In this document: piece after piece, positions 1-7,060 of the stretch
Numbering within the stretch: the first letter of the stretch is position 1
Layout of the letters: each line of letters opens with the position of its first letter
Origin: Bacteroidota bacterium
GTDB taxonomy: Bacteria > Bacteroidota > Bacteroidia > Flavobacteriales_F > PHOS-HE28
NCBI GenBank assembly: GCA_023428865.1
Contig: JAEYWT010000400.1
Location: 1 to 7,546 of the forward strand
Length of the DNA stretch: 7,546 bases
Direction of reading: 5' to 3'
Position numbers and translations under genes: made by a program
The notes under the pieces: generated by a model
The model's database searches: none
Seen by the model: only the letters and a program-made list of their open reading frames with translations
Told to the model about the DNA's origin: nothing

Positions 1-20
1 CAAATTAGGTCGATGGAGGA

Positions 21-1781
21 TCAACGCTTCTTATCCAACTTCTTGCTGTCGCGTTCGTCGCCCAAGCCACGAGGACTGCCCACACGCGTCATGGCGCAAC
101 GGAAGCCGATGGTGGCCGTGCTCTGGCGCTCGTCTAGGTGACGGCGTGTGCTTGGGCTGGCCCAGTAGATACGGTCCGCCCAACTAGCTCCTTTGTAAAC
201 CCGGCTGCGGTCGTTCACCAAGCTGGTCTTACCCCAGTCGTACATGGCGTTACCTTCGAAGTCGGGGTTCTCGAAGTAGATACTGCTTTCCACATCACCA
301 TCGCGGAAGTCGATGTTATCGCTCGCACGGTAGTTCCTGCGGTCGATGTTCTCTTCCACCGTTACGTTCCGTACGCGCACATCACCTGGCTGGTCGGCTT
401 GGTAGTCGCTGATGCCGCTCAAGAGTTTCGGACAGATCTCCAGGTCCTTGCCTTTTATGTTGTCTATCATGTCCTGCACGCGCTGCATGGCGGCATCCTG
501 CTTGCGGGTGTTGTTGAATTCGATGGCTTGGTCAATAGAGCTCAAAAGCTCGTCGATCAACGCGGCTTCCTCATCCGTAGCACGGCCCTGCATCACCGTT
601 TGGAATTCGGTGAGGTAGTATTTGATACCATCCACGTCGTAAACTACGATGTCGTGCTTGTCCTGCACCACACCATCGCTGTTCAGTACCTTGGTCTTGA
701 ACACGTTGCCACGGAACGGGCGGAATCCATCCTTGTCCTCCGGGCTCAATGGGCGGTAGACGTCCATGACCCACTCGCTCACGTTGCCGGCCATGTTGTA
801 CAAGCCGTAGTCATTGGGCCAGTAGCTGAACACAGGAGCGGTCACGTCGGCATTATCGTTCAGGCTTCCTGCCACCCCCATGTAGTCACCACGGCCGCGC
901 ATGAAGTTGCCACGGAAATCACCATAGAAAGCACCGCCTTTCTTGCGGCTGTCGTAGCGCACCCAGTGGCCATTCCATGGATAGATGCGGCGCTCAACCA
1001 CACGCTCATCAACGGTATTCCCGAGCAGGCCATAAGCAGCATATTCCCACTCCGCCTCAGTAGGCAGTCTGTATCTGGGCAGAAGGATACCATCTTCCAT
1101 CCGGATGTTACGGGTGTCCTTGTTCGGGTTGAAGTCCTGCACACCATCCACTTTCTTACCGCTTTCGTACTGGCCAGCCAAGTACGAATCGGTGTTGAAG
1201 TGGTCTTCGTTGATCTGGTTGGGGTAGTGCTCGAATAGACCTTCACGGATGAGGATGACCTCATTCACCCGGTCGGTACGCCAAGCGCAATAGTCATTGG
1301 CTTGCAACCAGTTCACACCCACCACAGGGTAATCGCGGTAGGCCGGGTGGCGCAAGTAGTACTCTACATACGGTTCGTTGAAGGCCAGCTTGCTGCGCCA
1401 TACGAGCGTATCGGGCAACGCCTTTTTATAGATCTCCGGGTAGTCGGCCGCGAACACGCGATCCAACCAATAGAGGTATTCCAGCCAATAGAAATTGGTC
1501 ACTTCCACTTCATCCATATAGAAGGATGAAACGGTGACCGTGCGCGGGATCATGTCCCACTCGTGACGGAGGTCGTCCGTAACGCGACCCATGGTGAACT
1601 GACCACCTTCAATGAGGATGAGTCCTGGGCCGTTCTCCTGATCGGTGAAGTCGGTCTTCTCGAAACCGCCGTTCTTGGAATCATTGTAATTCCAACCGGT
1701 GGCACCGCTCTTTTCGAACTGGCACCCGCTGAGTACGGTGAGGCCCACCGAGATCAACGCGATATTCCTGAGCTGGTTCAT
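21..1781 (-). CDS. gldJ: GldJ, gliding motility / T9SS outer-membrane lipoprotein with FGE-sulfatase fold
   Basis: GldJ-like lipoprotein of 586 residues, close to the usual 550-600. Known role: an outer-membrane lipoprotein that keeps the GldK/GldN ring stable and is needed for T9SS secretion and gliding. Residues 1-20 are a lipoprotein signal peptide ending in the lipobox LSGC (C20 is the expected lipidated residue). The FGE-sulfatase (SUMF1-like) fold is seen as GGQFTMG (59-65), YRLPTEAEWEYAA (237-249), YGLYNMAGNVSEWVMDVY (325-342), RVYKGASW (527-534) and TIGFRCA (557-563). Between the last two blocks and the earlier ones lies a long insertion (about 343-526) with a probable helical stretch at 391-447, as in GldJ rather than enzymatic FGE. 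Only three cysteines remain after C20 (165, 450, 562), so formylglycine-generating activity is unlikely. The C-terminus (about 565-586) is a charged Arg/Lys/Asp tail. It starts 24 bp after the PorP/SprF gene with no promoter-like box in the gap, so co-transcription is likely. The alternative is the paralogue GldK; the long insertion and the porU-porV neighbours favour GldJ. Confidence 0.87.
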   Translation of the reverse strand: MNQLRNIALISVGLTVLSGCQFEKSGATGWNYNDSKNGGFEKTDFTDQENGPGLILIEGGQFTMGRVTDDLRHEWDMIPRTVTVSSFYMDEVEVTNFYWLEYLYWLDRVFAADYPEIYKKALPDTLVWRSKLAFNEPYVEYYLRHPAYRDYPVVGVNWLQANDYCAWRTDRVNEVILIREGLFEHYPNQINEDHFNTDSYLAGQYESGKKVDGVQDFNPNKDTRNIRMEDGILLPRYRLPTEAEWEYAAYGLLGNTVDERVVERRIYPWNGHWVRYDSRKKGGAFYGDFRGNFMRGRGDYMGVAGSLNDNADVTAPVFSYWPNDYGLYNMAGNVSEWVMDVYRPLSPEDKDGFRPFRGNVFKTKVLNSDGVVQDKHDIVVYDVDGIKYYLTEFQTVMQGRATDEEAALIDELLSSIDQAIEFNNTRKQDAAMQRVQDMIDNIKGKDLEICPKLLSGISDYQADQPGDVRVRNVTVEENIDRRNYRASDNIDFRDGDVESSIYFENPDFEGNAMYDWGKTSLVNDRSRVYKGASWADRIYWASPSTRRHLDERQSTATIGFRCAMTRVGSPRGLGDERDSKKLDKKR

Positions 1782-1805
1782 GGTTCTGTGCAGGTTCGTT
1801 CAGTT

Positions 1806-2783
1806 CTAGAAAGTAGGGCAGGCTACCACACGGAAACGACGTTTCTTCGGTTTGCAGTTGAACTGCAATTGCATGCTGATCTCGTGGGAGCCAGCCGTTG
1901 CGGTCGTCAGTTTCGATGTGGTCACGTCATAGCTGTAGCCGAATTTGAACTTCTCGGCTTGGAAGCCGATCAAAGCGATGAAAGCATCGCGCGTGCGATA
2001 CCAAACACCGGCTGTGATCGGGCCGTGGTCCACATACAGACCTAGGTTCAATTGACGGAACGCAGCTTGCTGCTGGTATAGTACGTTAGGAGAGATGCGG
2101 GTCCGCGCCTGGCCATATTTCCCTTTCATACCTACGGGAATGGCTGCACCGGCATGGCCGGTTAGTTTCATGGGCAGTTTGCTGGTCCCCACGATCAAGG
2201 ATTCGTTCGGCTCGGTGAGGTGATGAGCAGCAAAGCCAACGAAGAATATATCGCTATAACCCAATACACCAGCGCTGAAGTCGGCATTGCCGATGCTGCC
2301 GCCGCGGGGTACATCATTGGTCTGGTAGATGAAGCCCCGGCGCGGATCGATCTGGTCGCCGAAGGTGAGTTTGCTCCAATCCAAAGACTTTTGGAAGTAC
2401 GTGGCTTGGAATCCTACCTTAACAGAGAATTTTCTGGAGATGGCCTGTTGGTAGCTGTAGATGCCACTTACCGTGGTGGTGTTGAGGGTGCCCTTGCCAG
2501 CCTGATCGTGCATCACCAACAGCCCGAGGCCCCCGTTCAGTCCATCCACGTGCTGGTCGTAGCTCGCGCTGGTGGTAACGAAGGTGCCCGTAAGTGCCGG
2601 CCATTGGTTACGATAGTTCATGACCACTCTGGGGCAGCGTGCAGTGCCCGCGAACGCTGGGTTCAAGTAGAGTGGGTTGGCATAGAACTGCGTGAATTGG
2701 GGGTCTTGGGCCGAAGCCGAAAACGCCGCGATCACGGTCAGTGCACACCCTAGGGCCGCACGCCTAACGGTCCATTCCTTCAT
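1806..2783 (-). CDS. PorP/SprF family type IX secretion system outer-membrane protein
   Basis: Predicted 325-residue outer-membrane beta-barrel of the PorP/SprF family. Members either belong to the T9SS core (PorP, with PorK/PorN/PorE) or serve particular cargo (SprF for the adhesin SprB). This sequence does not tell which. Residues 1-25 (MKEWTVRRAALG..., hydrophobic core, SASA) form a signal peptide cut before Q26. The family hallmark follows directly: DPQFTQFYANPLYLNPAFAG at 27-46. The rest is alternating glycine/aromatic strand-like sequence, including FSVKVGFQATYF, the late GVWYRTRDAFIALIGFQ block, and FKFGYSYDVTTSKL. The end is basic with two cysteines (C310, C322) and finishes in ACPTF. 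The frame is open upstream to 2897, but those 38 residues look unlike a signal peptide and precede a -7-like box at 2816-2823, so the ATG at 2783 was chosen; ATGs at 2795 and 2804 are possible. It is the first gene of a leftward pair with gldJ and divergent from porU. Confidence 0.88.
   Translation of the reverse strand: MKEWTVRRAALGCALTVIAAFSASAQDPQFTQFYANPLYLNPAFAGTARCPRVVMNYRNQWPALTGTFVTTSASYDQHVDGLNGGLGLLVMHDQAGKGTLNTTTVSGIYSYQQAISRKFSVKVGFQATYFQKSLDWSKLTFGDQIDPRRGFIYQTNDVPRGGSIGNADFSAGVLGYSDIFFVGFAAHHLTEPNESLIVGTSKLPMKLTGHAGAAIPVGMKGKYGQARTRISPNVLYQQQAAFRQLNLGLYVDHGPITAGVWYRTRDAFIALIGFQAEKFKFGYSYDVTTSKLTTATAGSHEISMQLQFNCKPKKRRFRVVACPTF
1852..1868 (-). repeat. 17-bp near-perfect palindrome near the end of the porP/sprF gene
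   Basis: TTGCAGTTGAACTGCAA has 8-bp perfect arms around a single central base. It encodes part of the QLQFNCK segment, about 45 nt before the stop. It could be a hairpin or a protein-binding palindrome, but no T-run follows, so it does not look like a terminator. Confidence 0.25.
1954..1990 (-). repeat. Two adjacent perfect inverted repeats inside the porP/sprF gene
   Basis: TCGGCTTGGAAGCCGA (1954-1969, 7-bp arms, 2-nt centre) and GCGATGAAAGCATCGC (1975-1990, 6-bp arms, 4-nt loop) lie 5 nt apart in the coding sequence, roughly 150-185 nt before the stop codon. Both could fold as hairpins in the mRNA. They sit in conserved strand-like coding sequence, so chance is a real possibility. Confidence 0.3.
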
Positions 2784-2815
2784 GCTCGTTATCATCGAGG
2801 CCATCTGGCCAGCGC

Positions 2816-2823
2816 CAAGTATA
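2816..2823 (-). promoter_or_regulatory. Weak candidate promoter of the porP/sprF-gldJ pair, -7-like box
   Basis: Read on the minus strand, this is TATACTTG, one mismatch from TAnnTTTG. Transcription would begin near 2809, just upstream of the candidate ATGs at 2804, 2795 and 2783, and downstream of the longest possible start at 2897. No convincing -33 element is seen. With the box at 2919-2926, it would make the 2784-2954 gap a back-to-back promoter region. Confidence 0.3.
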
Positions 2824-2918
2824 CGAAGCAGTTCGTGTAACGGTTGCCCTACCTTCAGCAATAAGCTCGAACCGATGCCGTTGGTGGGGTGTTCCAAGAA
2901 CGCAAGGGTCGAAGGTAG

Positions 2919-2926
2919 TACTTTCG
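2919..2926 (+). promoter_or_regulatory. Weak candidate porU promoter, -7-like box
   Basis: TACTTTCG matches TAnnTTTG at all fixed positions but one. It lies 28 bp before the chosen porU ATG at 2955 and overlaps the region where an upstream GTG start (2934) would need its leader. No clear -33 element is present. This is inference from spacing and one degenerate motif. Confidence 0.3.
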
Positions 2927-2954
2927 GTCCGAAGTGTTGAAAACCTGTTCATCA

Positions 2955-5900
2955 ATGTTCAAGAAGTCATTGCGTACCATGGTGCTCGCCGCCACGTTGG
3001 GCGTGGGTTCCACCGTGTTGGCACAGTCCAAAGAAACTCTTCGGCTGTCTTGGGCCGCGGCTATTCCACAAGCTGTGACTGAACCTACCCGTATGGGAGC
3101 CGAGGGCAAGGCGCCCAGTGCAGCCAAGGATGTGACGAACCGTGAATTCCTGACCAAGGACGTGTACCTTGATATGGAGCGCGATGGCCTGCCCCTGTGG
3201 ACCCCGCCGGTGCGAGTGCCACAAGGAACAACCGCTTTCCGTGCGGCCTTGGAAGATGCTGTTTACGAACCGGTGCCCGCCGAAATGCTCAGGAAGTTCC
3301 CGGCTTTGCAAAAACTTGGTGATCAGCCTGCAATCCGCACGAACGTGGCTGTGCAACGGAAAGAGACGATCGCTACCGTGGTGGTGGAACCTTACAAACG
3401 CAATATGGCCACCGGGCAGGTGGAGCGGTTGGTCGCGGCACAGCTACGCGTGTATGACGTGGTAGCAGGTGCCCCGTTCCGGCCGAAGAGCTATCCGCCG
3501 GTGTCCAAATTGGCTTCCGGCTCGTGGTACCGCATGAGCGTGGCTGCCGACGGTGTACACCGCGTTACGTACGAGATGCTGGAACAGGCCGGTGTGAACA
3601 TGAGCGGGTTGACCTCTGACCGTATCAATATATATGGCAACCATGTAGGCATGCTTCCCTTCGTGAACGCTCAACTGCCCGCTACCGACCTGAAGGTGAA
3701 CGCCATCGAGATGGTGGATGGAGGAGATGGGGTGTTCGGGCCCAACGATCATTTGTTGTTCTACGCCACCGGAGCCCAGCGTTGGACGCAGGACGGGAAC
3801 CGCTTCGCGCACACCAAGAACGTGTTCTGTGATAGTGCACATTATTTCATCGGTATCGATGTGGAACCGGCCGTACGCGTAACACCAGCCGCACTTTCAA
3901 CCAACCCCGCCACCCATACGGTCACTTCCTTCAGCGAACGACAATTCATTGAACGCGACCTCCTCAACCTGTTGAAGAGCGGGCGTACGTGGTTCGGTGA
4001 GCTTTTCGACCAGACCCTGAGCTATACGTTCTCCTTCCAAGCGCCGAACATCGTGCAATCCGACTCAGCCACCCTACGCGTGACGGGAGCAGCACGGACC
4101 CTTGGGCCATCGAACAGCAGTACCTTCAATGTGATGTCGGGCAGCGTCTTATCCCAGTCCTTCCCCGTGAACGGTGTTTCGGAGAACCACACGGGTATCT
4201 ATGGGCAGCACTTCGACCGCTCGTTCACCTTCCTGCCTTCGGGTAGCCCGTTCAATTTCACCATCACCTTCAACAAGCACAACCCGGTAACGTCCGTGGC
4301 CTGGTTCGACTTCGCGGAATTCAACTGCCGTCGGGAATTGCGAATGGCCGCCGATCAGTTGGGTTTCCGCGACCTGCGCTCGGTAGGAGCGGGCCAGGTT
4401 TCCGAATTCATACTGGACCAGGCACAAGGCGTACACCGGATCTGGGAGATCACCGATCCCACGCAAGCCCGTGTGGTCAATGCCACCACAGATGGGAATT
4501 CGCTTCGGTTCGTGGTGAATACGGACAGTCTGCGGCAGTTCATCGCCTTCCGGAACACGGGCTACTTGGTGCCACGCATCATTGGCCAAGTGCCCAACCA
4601 GAACCTGCACAGTACACCGGTGGGCGTGGACCTTACGATCGTGTGCCCACCCGAGTTCCAAAGTGCGGCCATGCGCTTGGTGGAACGACGCGCGAGCGAG
4701 GGAATGGATGTATTGATGGTGAGCCCGCAGCAGATCTACAACGAATTCTCCAGTGGCTCGCGCGACGCTACGGCGATAAAACGCTTCATGCGGATGCAAT
4801 ACCAGCGTGCCAACAACCCGGAAGACATGCCGAGGTACTTGCTCCTGTTCGGCGATGGCTCCTACAACAATGTCCTGCTAACCGCAGCGAACCAGAATTT
4901 CATTCCTACCTATCAGACGGCCAACGTGCTGAACCCTGCGCGTTCGTATGGTACGGATGACTACTTCGGCTTCTTGGATGATAACGAGGGTGAATGGACC
5001 GGCGATCTGGTGGATATCGGCATCGGCCGGTTGCCGATCAGCACTGCGGAGCAAGCCAATGCGGCGGTGAACAAGATCCTGAACTACGACCAGACCCGCC
5101 TGATGAGCTATACGGGCAGTAGCTGTTCGGTGAGCGGTGATAGTGGGTTGCCCGATTGGCGTACCCATGTGCTCTTCGCATCCGATGACCAGGAAGGGGA
5201 GAGCTTTGAAAGCACGATACACCTTGGCCAAAGCGAAACCCTGGCGCAGCGCGTAGTGAACGAGCATCCGCGCTTCAACGTGGATAAGGTCTACCTAGAT
5301 GCGTACCAACAGATCACCACGCCCGGTGGCGAGCGCTACCCGCAAGCCAATGCGGATCTACAAGCTGCGGTAGAGAAGGGACTTTTACTGGTGAACTACA
5401 TAGGCCATGGCGGCGAAGTCGGCTGGGCACACGAACGCTTTCTGGACAATACCACCATCTTGGGCTGGACCAATGGAGACCGATTGCCCCTGTTCATGAC
5501 CGCGACCTGCGAATTCACCCGGTGGGATGATCCTTCGCGTACCTCGGCGGGGGAGTACGTATTCCTGAACCCCAGTGGTGGTGGTATCGCCTTGATGACC
5601 ACCACGCGCCTGGCCTATTCCATCCAGAACTTCAACCTGGGCAACTACTTCTACGACCATGTGTTCCAGACCACCGAGGAACTGGGGCGGACCCAATGCT
5701 TAGGGGATGTTTACCGACGCACCAAGCGTGATATCGCCTCCCACGACTCGAATTCGTTCAACCATATGAATTTCTGTCTGCTGGGCGACCCGAGCTTGCG
5801 TTTGGCCATACCGCGTAACAACATCAACATCACGTCCATCACCGACACGCTCGGGAATGATGTGGATACCCTGAAGGCACTCGCTACGGTACGGGTGCGT

Positions 5901-6890
5901 GGCTTCGTTGATGATGGCAACGGGCAGCCCATGAGCGATTTCAACGGCGTGGTGGTGCCGACGGTCTACGACAAGGTGTTGCAGCAGTACACCTTGGCCA
6001 ATGATGGGGGTAATCCATTCCCCTACCTGCTGCGGAAGAACGTGATCTACCGGGGCCGCGCGACGGTAACCGAGGGTACGTTCAACTTCACCTTCGTTGT
6101 ACCGCGCGACATCAACTACCAGATGGGGCCCGGACGCATAAGCTGCTATGCCGAGAACGGAGCTACGAACGCTTCTGGTTTCGATAATGAGCCAATGGTC
6201 GGTGGCACAGCAACGGATGTGGCCGAGGATACGCAAGGTCCACAAGTGGATCTGTTCCTGAACGATGAGAACTTCGTTCGTGGTGGCATCACCAACGATA
6301 CACCGTTGCTCTTCGCCAAGTTGTTCGATGAGAATGGCATCAACACCGTGGGTAGCAGCATTGGGCACGACTTGTTGGCTGTGGTGGACGAGAACACGGA
6401 TCGCGCCATAGTACTGAACGACCTGTACCAAGCCGACCTTGACACGTACAAGAGCGGAGAGGTGCGCTACCGGCTAAGCGACTTGGACGAAGGCAGCCAT
6501 ACCCTGCGGCTGAAAGCCTGGGACGCGTTCAACAACTCGTCTGAGGCGACCACGGAGTTCGTGGTGACCTCTTCTGAAGAGCTGGCCTTGGACCATGTGT
6601 TGAACTACCCGAACCCCTTCACCACCCATACCGAGTTCTTTTTCGAGCACAATAGGCCCTGCACGAACTTGGATGTACAGGTGCAGGTGTTCACCGTTAG
6701 CGGCCGCTTGGTGAAGACCCTTAGTCGTAGTTTGGCCTGTGAGGGCTTCCGCAGTGAAGGGATGGCCTGGAACGGCCTGGATGACTTCGGCGACAAGCTG
6801 GGACGTGGCGTGTACGTTTATCGTTTGCACGTTACCACGCCCGATGGCGAAAAGGCGGAAAAATTCGAGAAGCTGGTGATCTTGCGCTGA
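2955..6890 (+). CDS. porU: PorU, T9SS C-terminal signal peptidase/sortase (peptidase family C25)
   Basis: PorU-like surface sortase of 1311 residues, near the upper end of the family range. Known role: it removes the C-terminal signal domain from T9SS cargo at the cell surface and attaches the product to the membrane, working in a complex that includes PorV. Signal peptide at 1-23 (MFKKSLRTMVLAATLGVGSTVLA, cut before Q24). An N-terminal beta-rich part carries PorU-typical blocks WYRMSVAADGVHRVTY (191-206), DRINIYGNHVGMLP (222-235) and VDGGDGVFGPNDHLLFY (254-270). The peptidase C25 domain spans about 558-951. It includes LLLFGDGSYNN (629-639), the catalytic His in NYIGHGGE (H818, codon 5406-5408) and the catalytic Cys in TATCEFTRWDDP (C852, codon 5508-5510), so the gene should be active. 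It ends with Ig-like segments and a FlgD/CTD-like domain (NYPNPF at 1217 to YVYRL at 1290). The frame extends to a GTG at 2934, but the ATG at 2955 gives the better signal peptide. Confidence 0.93.
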   Translation: MFKKSLRTMVLAATLGVGSTVLAQSKETLRLSWAAAIPQAVTEPTRMGAEGKAPSAAKDVTNREFLTKDVYLDMERDGLPLWTPPVRVPQGTTAFRAALEDAVYEPVPAEMLRKFPALQKLGDQPAIRTNVAVQRKETIATVVVEPYKRNMATGQVERLVAAQLRVYDVVAGAPFRPKSYPPVSKLASGSWYRMSVAADGVHRVTYEMLEQAGVNMSGLTSDRINIYGNHVGMLPFVNAQLPATDLKVNAIEMVDGGDGVFGPNDHLLFYATGAQRWTQDGNRFAHTKNVFCDSAHYFIGIDVEPAVRVTPAALSTNPATHTVTSFSERQFIERDLLNLLKSGRTWFGELFDQTLSYTFSFQAPNIVQSDSATLRVTGAARTLGPSNSSTFNVMSGSVLSQSFPVNGVSENHTGIYGQHFDRSFTFLPSGSPFNFTITFNKHNPVTSVAWFDFAEFNCRRELRMAADQLGFRDLRSVGAGQVSEFILDQAQGVHRIWEITDPTQARVVNATTDGNSLRFVVNTDSLRQFIAFRNTGYLVPRIIGQVPNQNLHSTPVGVDLTIVCPPEFQSAAMRLVERRASEGMDVLMVSPQQIYNEFSSGSRDATAIKRFMRMQYQRANNPEDMPRYLLLFGDGSYNNVLLTAANQNFIPTYQTANVLNPARSYGTDDYFGFLDDNEGEWTGDLVDIGIGRLPISTAEQANAAVNKILNYDQTRLMSYTGSSCSVSGDSGLPDWRTHVLFASDDQEGESFESTIHLGQSETLAQRVVNEHPRFNVDKVYLDAYQQITTPGGERYPQANADLQAAVEKGLLLVNYIGHGGEVGWAHERFLDNTTILGWTNGDRLPLFMTATCEFTRWDDPSRTSAGEYVFLNPSGGGIALMTTTRLAYSIQNFNLGNYFYDHVFQTTEELGRTQCLGDVYRRTKRDIASHDSNSFNHMNFCLLGDPSLRLAIPRNNINITSITDTLGNDVDTLKALATVRVRGFVDDGNGQPMSDFNGVVVPTVYDKVLQQYTLANDGGNPFPYLLRKNVIYRGRATVTEGTFNFTFVVPRDINYQMGPGRISCYAENGATNASGFDNEPMVGGTATDVAEDTQGPQVDLFLNDENFVRGGITNDTPLLFAKLFDENGINTVGSSIGHDLLAVVDENTDRAIVLNDLYQADLDTYKSGEVRYRLSDLDEGSHTLRLKAWDAFNNSSEATTEFVVTSSEELALDHVLNYPNPFTTHTEFFFEHNRPCTNLDVQVQVFTVSGRLVKTLSRSLACEGFRSEGMAWNGLDDFGDKLGRGVYVYRLHVTTPDGEKAEKFEKLVILR

Positions 6891-7060
6891 GTATTTCTCT
6901 CTGAACCCCTTCAACCCGGTTCTCCATCCCATCCGAACATAGGCTGGGTCGGTAGAACAGGGACCTTTACCCGGTCGGATCATGTTGTGGATCAGGCTTA
7001 CACAATAAGCCCCCCTCGTCCAGCGTATATTTGCCGTCCTTTTTCCCCGACATCCCCTTG
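6891..7060 (+). other. porU-porV intergenic region
   Basis: This 170-bp gap holds no ORF that resembles a gene. Besides the -7 box at 7026-7033, it has a weak imperfect stem (GTTCT 6919-6923 with AGAAC 6954-6958, and CCCA 6928-6931 with TGGG 6945-6948) and a direct repeat ACCCGGT at 6914-6920 and 6969-6975. Neither stem is followed by a T-run, so an intrinsic terminator after porU is not supported. Confidence 0.4.
7026..7033 (+). promoter_or_regulatory. Candidate porV promoter, -7 box
   Basis: TATATTTG is a perfect match to the Bacteroidota -7 consensus TAnnTTTG. It lies 27 bp before the porV ATG, which would leave a leader of about 20 nt. No TTG/TTTG at the expected -33 distance is visible (the nearest TTG, at 6985-6987, is too far), so only the -7 half is supported. 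It would give porV its own transcription in addition to read-through from porU. Confidence 0.5.

Noticed and set aside
138..1238. Long open frame on the plus strand (366 codons) opposite gldJ
   Set aside because: It lies entirely antisense to a convincing gldJ. Its translation is rich in His and Val in a way typical of the reverse complement of GC-rich coding DNA, with no recognisable domain, signal peptide or start context.
21..1781. gldJ as a functional sulfatase-modifying (formylglycine-generating) enzyme
   Set aside because: The fold motifs match, but the long insertion, lipobox, missing Cys pair and T9SS neighbours point to GldJ.
1563..2045. Plus-strand open frame across the gldJ-porP/sprF junction
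   Set aside because: It is antisense to both genes and their 24-bp gap, and its translation resembles no family I recognise.
2934..2936. GTG as the porU start
   Set aside because: It adds seven poorly fitting residues before the signal peptide and leaves almost no leader; ATG at 2955 is better.
4149..4799. Minus-strand open frame (216 codons) opposite the middle of porU
   Set aside because: It is a shadow of the porU frame with no promoter, leader or family features.
5700..6431. Minus-strand open frame (243 codons) opposite the 3' part of porU
   Set aside because: Antisense to conserved PorU coding sequence, with low-complexity Val/His/Ile-rich translation and no domain.
6919..6980. Possible intrinsic terminator after porU (GTTCT/AGAAC stem, and ATCCGA/TCGGAT arms)
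   Set aside because: Stems are short and interrupted, the two candidate pairings exclude each other, and no T-run follows.
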